Assembly (NCBI RefSeq): GCF_014839835.1
Contig: NC_071646.1
Span: 6,380,001 to 6,444,000, forward strand
Source of the DNA: Dryobates pubescens
Lineage: Eukaryota; Chordata; Aves; Piciformes; Picidae
Direction: 5' to 3'
DNA: 64,000 nt
The notes under the pieces are model-generated. The model ran no database searches, was not told the DNA's origin, and worked only from the letters and a program-made list of their open reading frames with translations. This document shows positions 51,170 through 62,954 of this stretch, piece by piece. Each line of letters starts with the position of its first letter. Within the stretch, counting starts at the first letter, position 1. Position numbers and translations under genes: made by a program.

Positions 51170-52275
51170 GGCACTGCCCTGGCACTGCCCTGGCACGGGC
51201 CCAGCATAGCCCAGGCACAGTCCTGGCACTGCCCTGGCACGGGCCCAGCGTAGCCCAGGCACAGCCCTGGCACTGCCCTGGCACGGGCCCAGCATAGCCC
51301 AGGCACAGCCCTGGCACTGCCCTGGCACGGGCCCAGCATAACCCAGGCACAGCCCTGGCACTGCCCTGGCACGGGCCCAGCGTAGCCCAGGCACAGCCCT
51401 GGCACTGCCCTGGCACTGCCCTGGCACGGGCTCAGCGTAGCCCAGGCACAGCCCTGGCACTGCCCTGGCACGGGCCCAGCGTAGCCCAGGCACAGCCCTG
51501 GCACTGCCCTGGCACGGGCCCAGCGTAGCCCAGGCACAGCCCTGGCACTGCCCTGGCACGGGCCCAGCATAGCCCAGGCACAGTCCTGGCACTGCCCTGG
51601 CACGGGCCCAGCGTAGCCCAGGCACAGCCCTGGCACTGCCCTGGCACGGGCCCAGCGTAGCCCAGGCACAGCCCTGGCACTGCCCTGGCACGGGCCCAGC
51701 ATAGCCCAGGCACAGTCCTGGCACTGCCCTGGCACGGGCCCAGCGTAGCCCAGGCACAGCCCTGGCACTGCCCTGGCACGGGCCCAGCATAGCCCAGGCA
51801 CAGCCCTGGCACTGCCCTGGCACGGGCCCAGCATAACCCAGGCACAGCCCTGGCACTGCCCTGGCACGGGCCCAGCGTAGCCCAGGCACAGCCCTGGCAC
51901 TGCCCTGGCACTGCCCTGGCACGGGCTCAGCGTAGCCCAGGCACAGCCCTGGCACTGCCCTGGCACGGGCCCAGCGTAGCCCAGGCACAGCCCTGGCACT
52001 GCCCTGGCACGGGCCCAGCGTAGCCCAGGCACAGCCCTGGCACTGCCCTGGCACGGGCCCAGCCTAGCCCAGGCACAGCCCTGGCACTGCCCTGGCACGG
52101 GCCCAGCGTAGCCCAGGCACAGCCCTGGCACTGCCCTGGCACGGGCCCAGCATAGGCCAGGCACAGTCCTGGCACTGCCCTGGCACAGGCCCAGCATAGC
52201 CCAGGCACAGTCCTGGCACTGCCCTGGCACTGCCCTGGCACTGGACCAGCATAGCCCAGGCACAGTCCTGGCATT
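51170..52275. repeat. 44-bp minisatellite with a 495-bp higher-order period
   Basis: Unit gcccaggcacagccctggca plus ctgccctggcacgggcccagcgta, exactly 44 bases. Marker variants recur 495 bases apart: gcataacccag at 51336 and 51831; the cagtcctgg unit at 51203 and 51698; an 11-base extra ctggcactgcc near 51410 and 51905. 495 equals eleven units plus 11. Degenerate units continue to about 52,640. Confidence 0.95.
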
Positions 52276-52639
52276 GTGCTGGCACTATCCTGGCATAGCC
52301 CCAGCGTGGTCCTGGCACATCCTTGGCATTTCCCCAACACATCCTTGGAACTGTCCTGGCACAGCCCTATCCCAGCCCCAGCACAGTCCTGGCACAACCC
52401 TGACATTGGCCTGGCACAGCTCCAGCATAGCCCTGGCACTCTCTTGGCACAGTCCTGGAGCTGTCCTGCCACAGCCCTGGGGCAGACCTGGCACTGCCCA
52501 AGCATATTCCCAACATAGCCCTGGCACAGTCCTGCCATAACCCTGCTGTTTCTCTGGCACAGTCCCAGCATAGTCCTGGTACTGCCCCGGCACTACCTTG
52601 GCATAGTCCTGGCACTGTCCTGGCACAGCCCTGCTCTGC

Positions 52640-52860
52640 CTCTTGCCCATCCCTCGTGCCTGGGGACAGGGCAGGGACAGGATGGGCAGAGGCTGTTCAC
52701 CCCTAGTGGGTCTCTGCTCTGGTAAGGATGGTGGTGGCAGTGCCAGGGCAGCAGAGCACACCTCCTACCCTGGCACTGCCAGGCTCAAATCCCAGTTTGC
52801 CCTGGCACTGTGAGGGTGCCCCAGCTGCAGACCATGGTGGAGATGGGGATAGTGCCCCTG
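52640..52860. other. Short non-repetitive spacer between two arrays
   Basis: No gene or motif recognised. Confidence 0.4.
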
Positions 52861-52864
52861 AGCA

Positions 52865-54370
52865 GCATGCCATGCCATGCCATGCCAGGCTGTGCTGTGC
52901 CATCCCATGCTGTCTTATACCATGCAGTGCTGCAAAATCCCAGGCTGTACACTTCCATGCCATGCTGTACCATGCCATGCCATTCTGTGCCATGCCATGC
53001 AACATCCTGCCATGCCACACTGTGCCATGCCACCCTACACTGTTACTGTGCCCCTCTCCAGCACTGTGCAGTGCCATGCTGTGCCATGCAGGCAGACAGG
53101 AGAGCCCCCAGTGCCCCTCTCCAGCACTGTGCTGTGCCATACTGTGCCCCAGTGCCCCTCTCCAGCACCATGCTGTGCCATGCTGTGCCATGCAGGCAGA
53201 CAGGAGAGCCCCCAGTGCCCCTCTCCAGCACTGTGCTGTGCCATACTGTGCCCCAGTGCCCCTCTCCAGCACCATGCTGTGCCATGCTGTGCCATGCTGT
53301 GCCATGCAGACAGGCAGAAGGGCTCCCAGTGCCCCTCTCCAGCACTGTACTGTGCTATACTGTGCCCCAGTGCCCCTCTCCAGCACCATGCTGTGCCATG
53401 CAGGCAGGCAGGAGAGCCCATGGTGCCCCTCTCCAGCACTGTGCAGTGCCATGCTGTGCCATGCAGGCAGCAGAGCCCATGGTGCCCCTCTCCAGCACTG
53501 TGCAGTGCCATGCTGTGCCTTGCAGGCAGCAGAGCCCATGGTGCCCCTCTCCAGCACTGTGCAGTGCCATGCTGTGCCTTGCAGGCAGCAGAGCCCATGG
53601 TGCCCCTCTCCAGCACTGTGCAGTGCCATGCTGTGCCATGCAGGCAGCAGAGCCCATGGTGCCCCTCTCTAGCACCATGCTGTGCCATGCTGTGCCATGC
53701 AGACAGGAGAGCCCATGGTACCCCTCTCCAGCACCGTGCTGTGCCATGCTGTGCCATGCAGGCAGGAGGGCCCCCAGTGCCCCTCTCCAGCACTGTGCTG
53801 TGCCAGGCCGTGCCATGCAGACAGGAGAGCCCATGGTGCCCCTCTCCAGCACCGTGCTGTGCCATGCTGTGCCATGCAGGCAGGAGAGCCCATGGTGCCC
53901 CTCTCCAGCACTGTGCAGTGCCATGCTGTGCCATGCAGACAGGAGAGCCCATGGTGCCCCTCTCCAGCACTGTGCAGTGCCATGCTGTGCCATGCAGGCA
54001 GGAGAGCCCATGGTGCCCCTCTCCAGCACCATGCTGTGCCATGCTGTGCCATGCAGACAGGAGAGCCCATGGTGCCCCTCTCCAGCACCATGCTGTGCCA
54101 TGCAGGCAGGAGGGCCCCCAGTGCCCCTCTCCAGCACTGTGCAGTGCCATGCTGTGCCATGCAGACAGGAGAGCCCATGGTGCCCCTCTCCAGCACCGTG
54201 CTGTGCCATGCAGGCAGGAGGGCCCCCAGTACCCCTCTCCAGCACTGTGCAGTGCCATGCTGTGCCATGCAGACAGGAGAGCCCATGGTGCCCCTCTCCA
54301 GCACCGTGCTGTGCCATGCAGGCAGGAGGGCCCCCAGTGCCCCTCTCCAGCACCGTGCAGTGCCAGGCCG
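52865..54370. repeat. Minisatellite, about 58-bp unit (gtgcccctctccagcactgt...), about 22 copies
   Basis: A short gccatgctgt array (52865-53035) precedes units of gtgcccctctccagcactgt, gcagtgccatgctgtgccatg and caggcaggagagcccatg. The 573- and 629-codon open frames here are artefacts. Confidence 0.94.
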
Positions 54371-54374
54371 TGCC

Positions 54375-54527
54375 AGGCCGTGCCATGCCGGCGGGCATGG
54401 CCTGGCCGTGGCAGCGCCGGGGCAGTGTGGGAGGTGTTGCTCACCTGCTCCTCCCCTGCTCCTCAAGCCCCAACCCGTCCCGGGTGGCCTGGGCGCAGCA
54501 GAGCCGGCGGCGGCGGCGAGTGCCCAG
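54375..54527 (+). other. INAVA: Possible non-coding first exon of INAVA
   Basis: A CpG-rich, non-repetitive block after the 53-54 kb array ends in CGAGTGCCCAG followed by a strong donor GTAAGG at 54528. About 580 bases further, a pyrimidine-rich stretch ends in TTGTAG (55110), just before the first recognised INAVA coding exon. A 5'UTR exon spliced to it is plausible. There is no protein homology to support it. Confidence 0.3.
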
Positions 54528-54539
54528 GTAAGGCATTGC

Positions 54540-55110
54540 CACCCCCAGCACCCCCAACCCCCCCACCCCATCCCCGCTGCCCCTTCCCCTTCCCCCGGAC
54601 CCTCCCAGCCCTGCCTCAGTTTCCCCCCCCCGCCCGGGCTAGAGCGGAGCGCGGTGGGACCGAAGCGGTGCCAGCCTCGGGGGTGCTCAGCAGGCTCCTG
54701 CCTTACTCCCACCCCCTCCAGCAGGGTACTGCTTGGGCACCGCTTTCCCAGTACCACCACCAGTAACCCACCCCCCCGGCCCCCCACCTCCCCTCCCCAC
54801 CCCGTCCCTGCCTGCCTGCCGCCGGCGGCAGCGATCCACCCCCAGCCCAGATCCACCCCCAGCCCAGATCCACCTCCAGCCCAGTTAGGAAAGAGCTGAA
54901 AACTGGGAGAGGCGCCCAGCGAAACCAGTCGGGACGGCTGCGGGGCACTTCCAGTAACAACCCCCCCCCCCATCGCTACCCCAACCCCCCCTCCACACCC
55001 TCCCAACCCCCCTCACCCCCCCAAAGAAACACCCCACAAGCCGCACCCCGACCACCTTTGCCCCCGGGCTGGGGCCGATCCAGCCCCACGCACACCTTTG
55101 TTTATTGTAG
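54540..55110. other. Presumed INAVA intron between a possible 5'UTR exon and the first coding exon
   Basis: C-rich sequence with short repeats of ccagcccagatccacc near 54840-54890. No further exon recognised. Confidence 0.4.
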
Positions 55111-55155
55111 GTCCTACAGCAAACAGGGGCCCTCGCCTGCCGCCAGCGCTCAGCC

Positions 55156-58100
55156 ATGAGGGTTGGGGGGGTGGCCAGGGGGGGGACACCCGCGGCTGCA
55201 CCCCAAGGGGTGGCGCAGGGGCGAGGGGGCGCCCCCCTGTCGCCCGTAGGGTCCCGGCTTGGCGTGGGGGAAGCCAACGAGACAGGCGGCGGCGTCCTGC
55301 TGCAGGCGGGTGAGTGCTGGGGGGGGGAGGGCGTTTGGAGGGGGGGCAGGGTGGGTTTAGGGGGGGAGGGTATTTGGAGGGGGGGTCAGGGTGGTTGGGG
55401 GGGAGGGTATTTGGAGGGGGGGTCAGGGTGGTTTTAGGGGGGGGGACATTTGGAGGGGGGCAGGGTGGTATTAGGGGGGAGGATATTTGGGGGGTGTCAG
55501 GGTGGTTTGGGGGGGAGGGCATTTGGAGGGGGGGTCAGGGTGGTTTAAGGGGGGAGGATATTTGGAGGGGGGGTCAGGGTGGTTTTAGGGGGGGGGACAT
55601 TTGGAGGGGGGCAGGGTGGTATTAGGGGGGAGGATATTTGGGGGGTGTCAGGGTGGTTTGGGGGGGAGGGCATTTGGAGGGGGGGTCAGGGTGGTTTAAC
55701 GTGGGAGGATGTTTGGAGGGGGGGTCAGGGTGGTTTAAGGGGGGAGGGTATTTGGAGGGGGGGTTAAGGTGGTTTTAGGGGGGAGGATATCTGGAGGGAG
55801 GGTTAAGGTGGTTTTAGGGGGGGAAGGGCATTTGGGGGGGGCAGGGTGGTTTAAGGGGGGGAGGGTATTTGGAGGGGGGGCAGGGTGGTTTTAGGGCAGG
55901 AGGGTATTTGGAGGAGGGTTCAGGGTGGTTTTGGGGGGGAGGAGGGAAACTGGAGGGGGCCTCAGGGTGGTATTAGGGGGGAGGATATCTGGGGGGGAGA
56001 TCAGGATGGTTTTGGGGGGGGAGAGGAGATCTTGGGGTGCCTCCTTCCCGCACTCATGTGCCCCCCCCCCCATTCCTGACCTGAGCAGAGGGCACTCCAC
56101 GTGTGGGAGGGGGGCACAAAAAGCTGCTTTGGGGGGGGGGGGAGTTATTGAAGGACTCTTTTGGGGGGGGGGAAGAATTCTCAGGGTGCCCTTTTCCCTC
56201 CCATGGATGTGCCCCCCCCGTGGCACTTGGATGCACGGGGGAGGGGGGAGAGGGGGCACAAAGTTGTTTATTGGGGGGGGGGAGGATTCTTTAGTCTGGG
56301 GGAGGGGACAAAACTCTTGGGGGGGCCCTTTCCCTTACCCACCTGTGCTCCCCCCACTCCCTAGGGGACTTTGGTGCATGGGAGGGGGCACAAAAATGAT
56401 TTGGGGGGGGGGGGGGGAGGATTGTTTGGTTTTGGGGGGGGGCACCTAAGGGTGGCAGACTCGGGGGGGGGGTCACTGGATGAGGTTTGACTCAGCCCTG
56501 AGTCTCGCTCGGGGATGGCTGAGTCAGGATGAAACCTTCCCCACGTCTCTCTGTGTGTGTGTGTGTGTGTCCCCCCCACTGGAAAATCACAGAGGGGGGA
56601 GCCCTCAGCACCCAGGGGTGGTGCTGGGGGGAAGGGGGGGGGGGGGGCGCGCCCCCCCCCCCCTTCCCCCCAGCACCACCCCTGGGTGCTGAGGTGGTTG
56701 CTTTCGGTTGCCTTTCTCACTCTTCGAGCTGCTGGTGGTGGGAAGCTGAGGCAGGAAAGCTGTGGGTGGGGGTGAAATGAAAAGGGGGGGGTGGTGTCTG
56801 GGTGCTAATCAATATTTGTGTGCCCCCCCAACTCCCCTTGCCCTCCAAGGTCCTGCCAGCCCAGTGTCCCCCCTGAAGGAGAGGGCCCAGGCAGGGCGCA
56901 GGCAGCAGCAGGCGCTGGAAGCTCGCTTGGAGAGCTGCGTCCAGGAGCTGCGGAGGCTTTGCCTCCGTGAGGCTGTGAGTTGGTGGCCTCTGGGCTATTG
57001 GGGGCTCCCTCCTCCCCCTCCCCCCTAGTCCTAAGCCTTCCCCCACCCCTTCCCCAACACCTCTGTGATGCCAGCTGGGTGCCCTCATGCCGTCCCCAGG
57101 AGCTGACGGGGACCTTGCCCCGGGAGTACCCTCTGAAGGCTGGGGAGAAGCCACCCAAGGTCCGGCGGAGGATCGGTGCTGCCTTCAAGCTGGATGAGAC
57201 CCTGGTGCTCCGGGGGGCGGTGAGGGGGTGCAACTGGGGGGGGTGGGGGGGGGCTTTGGAGGGGTTGGGTGGGGTGGAGGCTCCTCTTCATCTCATCCTG
57301 GAGCTGCTGGAGGTGCCACTGTCCCCGTGGGGATGCGTTGGGTCCCTTCAAGACCATGTAGGGACGTGGGATCGTGGAATGGGTTGGGTTGGAAGGGACC
57401 TTCTGGACCACCTAGGGACATGGGATCATGGAATGGGGTGGGTTGGAAGGGACCTTCAGGATCATCCAGTCCATGGGCAGGGACATAGAATCAGAGTCAT
57501 GGAATGGGTTGGAAGTGACCTTCAGGATCATTCAGTCCATGGGCAGGGACATGGAATCAGAGTCATGGAATGGGATGGGTTGGAAGGGACCTTCAGGACC
57601 ACCTAGGGACATGGGATCATGGAATGGGTTGGGTTGGAAGGGACCTTCAAGACCATCTAGGTACATGGGATCATGGAATGGGTTGGGTAGGAAGGGACCT
57701 TCAGGGTCATCCAGTCCATGGGCAGGGACATAGAATCAGAGTCATGGGATGGGTTGGGTTGGAAGAGACCTTCAAGACCATCTAGGGACATGAGATCATG
57801 GAATGGGTTGGGTAGGAAGGGACCTTCAGGATCACCCAGTCCATGGTAAGAGACATAGAATCATAGAGTCATGGAAAGGGTTGGGTTGGAAGGGACCTTC
57901 AGGATCATCTGATCTGTGGTCAGGGACATAGAATCACAGAGTCATGGAATGGGTTGGGTTGGAAGGGACCTCCAAGTCCACCTAGTCCAACAAGCTCACC
58001 ATGGGCAGGGACATAGAATCATGCAATGGGTTGGGTTGGAAGGGACCTTGCAGTTCCACCCCCCTGCCATGGGCAGGGACACCTCCCACCAGCCCAGCTT

Positions 58101-61100
58101 GCTGAAGGCCTCATCCAGCCTGGCCTTGCACCCCTCCGGGGAGGACAATTAGACCCTCAAGCCCCATCCCAGGGCAGCAATCCATCCTCCCTCCCCGTTA
58201 CGCAAAGCCTGCGTTCCCCTGCGAGCGTCCTGGCTGCTGCTGGGCGGTGGGGGCGTGGGGGTGGGGGTGCTGAGCACCTCCCCTCCCTGGCCAGGACCCT
58301 CTGAGCGCCCTGGAGCGGGACCTGGCGCTGCAGCTGCAGATCGCCAGGGCTGCCAGGCGGCTGTGCCGCGAGGAGAACATCAGCAAGAGGCTGCGCAAGC
58401 AGCGGCAGACAGCTGCCCTGCTGGAGGAGCAGAAGCTCAGGGACCTGCAGAGCGTCCTCAACCAGAGACGGCTCCTGGCTGGCCGCAGGCCTCTCTCCTC
58501 CTGCCCTGCCCCCGCTGCTGCTGAGGGTGAGCCTCCCCCCGGGCCCTCCTCTGTGCGTCCCGACCCCCCTCCCCACCCCGCTGCCCCTGGCCGCTGGTGG
58601 CTCCCGGGGGTGGTGCTGGAGGTTTGGAGGGGCAGGAATGGGTGCAGCTCGGTCGGCTGGCCCCCTGGGCTGGGTGCCTGTGCACCCCAAGATGGGTGCT
58701 GCTCCCTGGGGTCATCTCAATGCATTGTCCCCCAGTGGATGCACCCCAATATCCCATCCCTCGTGAATGCACCCCCCCAAATGTCCCATCTCCAGTGCAT
58801 GACACCCCTCAGATGCACCCCAACATCCCTCCTCCAGTGCATGATCCGTTCCCTGTGGATGCACCCCAGTTTCCCATCCCTGGTGAAAGCCTGGATGCAC
58901 CCCAATTTCCTATCCCTGGGGAATGCAGCCCCAGTTTCCCACCTCCAGTGCATGACACCCCCCAGATGCACCCCAATATCCTATTCCCAATGAATGCTCC
59001 CCCAGTCCTTCATCCCTGGTGAATGCAGCTCCACTTCCCATCTCCAGTGCATGATCCCCCCTTGGATGCACCCCAATATCTCATCCCTGGTGAATGCACC
59101 CCCCAATTTCCCATCTGCAGTGCATGACACCCCCCAGATGCACCCCAATATCCCATTCCCAGTGAATGCCCCCCAGTCCTTCATCCCTGGTGAATGCACC
59201 CCCTCAAATTTCCCATCTGCAGTGCATGACACCCCCCAGATGCACCCCAATATCCCATTCCCAGTGAATGCCCCCCAGTCCTTTCCATTCCTGGTGAATG
59301 CACCCCCAATTTCCCACCTCCAGTGCATCATCCCCCCTGGATGCACCCCAATATCCCATCTCAGTTGAATGCACCCCCAGTTTCCCATCTCCAGTGCATG
59401 GTGCTTCCCCTGTGGAAGCAACCCCAGTTTCCCATCCCTGGTCAATGCACCCCCCAAATGTCCACCTCCAGTGCATGATCCCCCCTGGATGTACCCCAAT
59501 ATCCCATCCCTGGTGAATGCACCCCCCAAATGTCCCATCTCCAGTGCATGATCCCCCCTGAATGCACCCCAATTTCCTATCCCTGGTGAATGCACCCCCA
59601 AATGTCCCACCTCCAGTGCATGACACCCCGAGCTGCACCCCAATATCCCATCCCTGGTGAATGCACCCCCCAAATTTCCCACCTCCAGTGCATGACACCC
59701 CCCAGCTGCACCCCAATAGCCCACTCCCAGTGACTGCACCCCCAGTCCTTCATCCCTGGTCAATGCACCCCCTTGGGTGTACCCCTAAGTGCTGACCCCT
59801 GGTGAACACCTCCCAGTGCTTCATGCCTGTTGAGGGTACCCTCATGAATGCACCCCAATATGTGAACCCCCCCCTAGTGAATGCACCCCAACAGCTCATC
59901 CCTGGTGATTACACCCCAAAACTTCACCCCCCTGTGGCTGCACCCCAGCTCTTCACCCTGCTGCACCATGCCCAGCAACTGCACCCCAAAACTTCATGCC
60001 TGGTCGTCATAGCTCCACGAATGCACCCCAGAACTTCATCCCCCTGTGGCTGCACCCCCGTGGCTGCACCCCAATACTTCAGCTCACCGTCCCTGGTGAC
60101 TGCACCCCACGGCCACCCCTCATCCACCACCCTCAGCGACTGTACCCCAACGGGTGGCAAGGTTTGGCCTGCTGCTGTGTCCCCATCCTGCTGGCAGCCA
60201 CCCAGGCAGGGGGACCCTCACAAACCTCGCCCCCAGCTTCAGCCCCATCACCCCCCTGGGGCTCCCACATCCGTCACCCCCCCGCCCCGAACCAGGGAGA
60301 CATCGTGCTGCTGCTGCCGCTTGCTCCTTCCCTGCCGGTGCCCCCAGACCTTCCCAGCACCCCAGCTCCTGCCCGGCCTGGGCAGGCTGGGAGCTGCCCG
60401 CAGCGCAGCTTGGCGGAGCCGGCCGGGCCGGTAGCGCCACCGTCCCGGAGCGTGTCGGGGCAGGCGGCGTGGGAGCCGCGGAGCGGAGGCCCCCGGGGAC
60501 GCGTTGGGTGGCGGCGGCTGCCGTGGGAGAGTTTTGGCAGCCGGCGGCGGCACCGGCACGGCTCTCACCCATCCCCATCCCCGGCACGGCTCTCACCCAT
60601 CCCCATCCCCATCCCCGGCACGGCTCTCACCCATCCCCATCCCCATCCCCGGCACGGCTCTCACCCATCCCCAGCCCCGGCGCGGATCTGACCCATCCCC
60701 GGCACGGCTCTCACCCGTCCCCATCCCCGGCACGGCTCTCACCCGTCCCCATCCCCGGCACGGCTCTCACCCATCCCCATCCCCGGCACGGCTCTCACCC
60801 ATCCCCATCCCCGGCACGGCTCTCACCCGTCCCCATCCCCGGCACGGCTCTCACCCATCCCCATCCCCGGCACGGCTCTCACCCATCCCCATCCCCGGCA
60901 CGGCTCTCACCCATCCCCAGCCCCGGCACGGCTCTCACCCATCCCCAGCCCCGGCACGGCTCTCACCCATCCCCATCCCCGGCATGGCTCTCACCCGTCC
61001 CCATCCCCGGCACGGCTCTCACCCATCCCCATCCCCGGCACGGCTCTCACCCATCCCCATCCCCGGCACGGCTCTCACCCATCCCCATCCCCGGCACGGC

Positions 61101-62888
61101 TCTCACCCATCCCCATCCCCGGCACGGCTCTCACCCATCCCCGGCACGGCTCTCACCCATCCCCATCCCCGGCACGGCTCTCACCCATCCCCATCCCCGG
61201 CACGGCTCTCACCCATCCCCATCCCCATCCCCGGCACGGCTCTCACCCATCCCCAGCCCCGGCACGGCTCTCACCCATCCCCAGCCCCGGCACGGCTCTC
61301 ACCCATCCCCATCCCCGGCACGGCTCTCACCCATCCCCAGCCCCGGCACGGCTCTCACCCATCCCCAGCCCCGGCACGGCTCTCACCCATCCCCATCCCC
61401 ATCCCCGGCATGGATCTGACCCATCCCCATCCCCGGCACGGCTCTCACCCATCCCCATCCCCGGCACGGCTCTCACCCATCCCCAGCCCCGGCACGGCTC
61501 TCACCCGTCCCCAGCCCCGGCACGGCTCTCACCCATCCCCATCCCCGGCATGGATCTGACCCATCCCCATCCCCGGCACGGCTCTCACCCATCCCCATCC
61601 CCGGCACGGCTCTCACCCATCCCCATCCCCGGCACGGCTCTCACCCATCCCCATCCCCGGCACGGCTCTCACCCATCCCCATCCCCGGCACGGCTCTCAC
61701 CCATCCCCGGCACTGCTCTCACCCATCCCCGGCACGGCTCTCACCCATCCCCATCCCCGGCACGGCTCTCACCCATCCCCATCCCCGGCACGGCTCTCAC
61801 CCATCCCCAGCACGGCTCTCATCCGTCCCCGGTGCAGTTCTGACCCATCCCCATCCCCTGCACTGCTCTCCCCCATCCCCTGCACTGCTCTCCCCCTTCC
61901 CCTGCACTGCTCTCCCCCTTCCCCTGCACTGCTCTCACCCATTCCCATCCCCTGTCCCTCTCTCACCCATCCCCTGCCCCTCTTTCACCTCTCCCCTGCC
62001 CCGCAGAGCTCAGCGCCTCTGATGACAGCTCCCTGTCAGACACCGGCCTGGAGGAGGGTAAGGGGCTGCAGGGGCCAGGGTGGGGGCAGTGACCCATGAG
62101 CATCCCTACCGTGCTGACACTCTCTGTGTCCCCTCTATCCCATCTCCATGTGTCCCCTCCATCCCAAGCCCCATGTCCCCCTCACCCCAAGCCCCATGTG
62201 TCCCCTTCATCCCAAACCCCACGTGTCCACTCCATCCCTCTCCCTGTGTCCCCTCCATCCCTCTCCCTGTGTCCCCTCCATCCCAAGCCCCATGTGTCCC
62301 CTCCATACATCTCCATGAGTCTCCTCCATCCCTCTCCCTGTGTCCCCTCCATCCCAAGCCCCACATGTCCCCTCCATACCTCTCCCTGTGTCCCCTCCAT
62401 CCCTCTCCCTGTGTCCCCTCCATCCCAAGCCCCACATCCCCTCCATCCCGTCTCCATGTGCTCTCTTCACCTCAGTCCTCAATCTCTCCTACAGAGGAGA
62501 TGAGGCCACTGGGACCTGCCACCCCAAGCGGGTCCCCATCCTCTGAGGACCCCACTGAGGAAGAGGAGGGCTTGGGGTCCCCACCAGCCCTCCCCAGCCC
62601 CTGGCGGGAGACCAGCCTCGACAGACCCTATGAGCGGGCCAGGAAACCCGGAGCGGACCCTGGGGATGGGGATCCTCGGGGCTCCCACTGCTACCCTGGG
62701 TCCCCACCCGCTGCCTCCTCGGCCCCTGGCAGCCCTGACCCTGCGGCCTCGCTGGTGCCCAGGGCTGGGGACGTCCCTCCCTACCGCTTCGTGCCCATCA
62801 GGACCCTGGTGCTGTGCCGGCAGGCAGGCTCCAGCGCTCCCAGCACCCCGGAGCCATCGTGCAGGAGGGGCCAGTCACAGTCCCTGAG
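55156..62888 (+). CDS. INAVA: INAVA (innate immunity activator, C1orf106), 3' end beyond window
   Basis: Six exons: 55156-55309, 56850-56974, 57100-57219, 58295-58526, 62007-62057 and 62495-62888. They give 358 codons plus two bases with consistent GT-AG phases. The CUPID (DUF3338) domain covers about residues 53-205: [59 protein letters not shown], then the coiled-coil-like [20 protein letters not shown]. It is followed by [12 protein letters not shown] (211-222), [13 protein letters not shown] (about 261-273), [10 protein letters not shown], and RRGQSQSLR at the last donor. All have clear counterparts in human INAVA, whose remaining C-terminal half would lie to the right. INAVA binds cytohesins and supports epithelial junctions and innate signalling (known). 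The start at 55156 is the first ATG after an in-frame TAG at 55108, but this N-terminus is divergent and uncertain. Confidence 0.92.
55320..55980. repeat. G-rich minisatellite, about 41-bp unit (INAVA intron 1)
   Basis: Unit ggggggtcagggtggtttta plus gggggaggatatttggagg, about 15 copies, with a repeated block of about 165 bases (55430-55550 and 55570-55690). Dense G-runs favour quadruplexes. Confidence 0.92.
56604..56694. repeat. Near-perfect palindrome, arms of about 45 bp, no spacer (INAVA intron 1)
   Basis: ctcagcacccaggggtggtg runs into a G run and GCGC centre (56649/56650), then the exact reverse complement back to caccacccctgggtgctgag. The only difference between arms is the homopolymer length (14 G against 12 C). 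Confidence 0.93.
57345..58030. repeat. Tandem amplification of an antisense CR1 3' terminus, 50-75-bp units (INAVA intron 3)
   Basis: About ten units of catggaatgggttgggttgg plus aagggaccttcaggatcatc and tagggacatgggatc/agtccatgggcaggg. They lead directly into a normal reversed CR1 end at 58030-58155. Confidence 0.9.
58030..58155 (-). mobile_element. CR1 LINE 3' fragment, antisense
   Basis: ttgggttggaagggaccttg, then cccctgccatgggcagggac and tccagcctggccttgcaccc: the parent-like copy for the array on its left. Confidence 0.85.
58725..59770. repeat. Minisatellite, about 70-bp composite unit (INAVA intron 4)
   Basis: Units combine tcccatccctggtgaatgca, ccccccaaatgtcccatctc and cagtgcatgatcccccctgg. 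It is degenerate, and shorter words continue to about 60,100. Confidence 0.92.
60400..60560. promoter_or_regulatory. CpG-rich island inside INAVA intron 4
   Basis: A block of about 160 bases with many CG dinucleotides (ccggccgggccggtagcgcc, gcggaggcccccggggacgc) lies just before the 28-bp array. It could be an internal promoter or simply GC-rich sequence. No exon with protein homology adjoins it. Confidence 0.25.
60555..61965. repeat. 28-bp minisatellite, about 50 copies (INAVA intron 4)
   Basis: Unit cggctctcacccatccccat plus ccccggca with variants (cagcccc, extra catcccc, cccgtcc). It decays into tgcactgctctccccc words and ends about 40 bases before exon 62007-62057. Confidence 0.95.
62110..62455. 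repeat. Tandem repeat of ccctccatccctctccctgt type (INAVA intron 5)
   Basis: Units of 23-27 bases alternate with catcccaagccccatgtgtc. The array fills most of the intron between exons 62007-62057 and 62495-62888. Confidence 0.9.
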
Positions 62889-62954
62889 GTGTGTCACGGG
62901 CAGGGGCAGGGGGGACAGAGGCTTCTGCAAGGAGGGTTAGAGGCAGCCCCATGG

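Noticed and set aside
51127-52263. 378-codon GQCQGCAW-type repeat protein
   Set aside because: Frame cycling of the 44-bp unit; no coding evidence.
51170-52275. CRISPR-like regular spacing
   Set aside because: Units are contiguous without unique spacers, and the genome is vertebrate; an ordinary minisatellite.
52877-54766. 629-codon Cys/His/Ala-rich open frame
   Set aside because: Produced by the 58-bp minisatellite; frames on both strands are open for the same reason.
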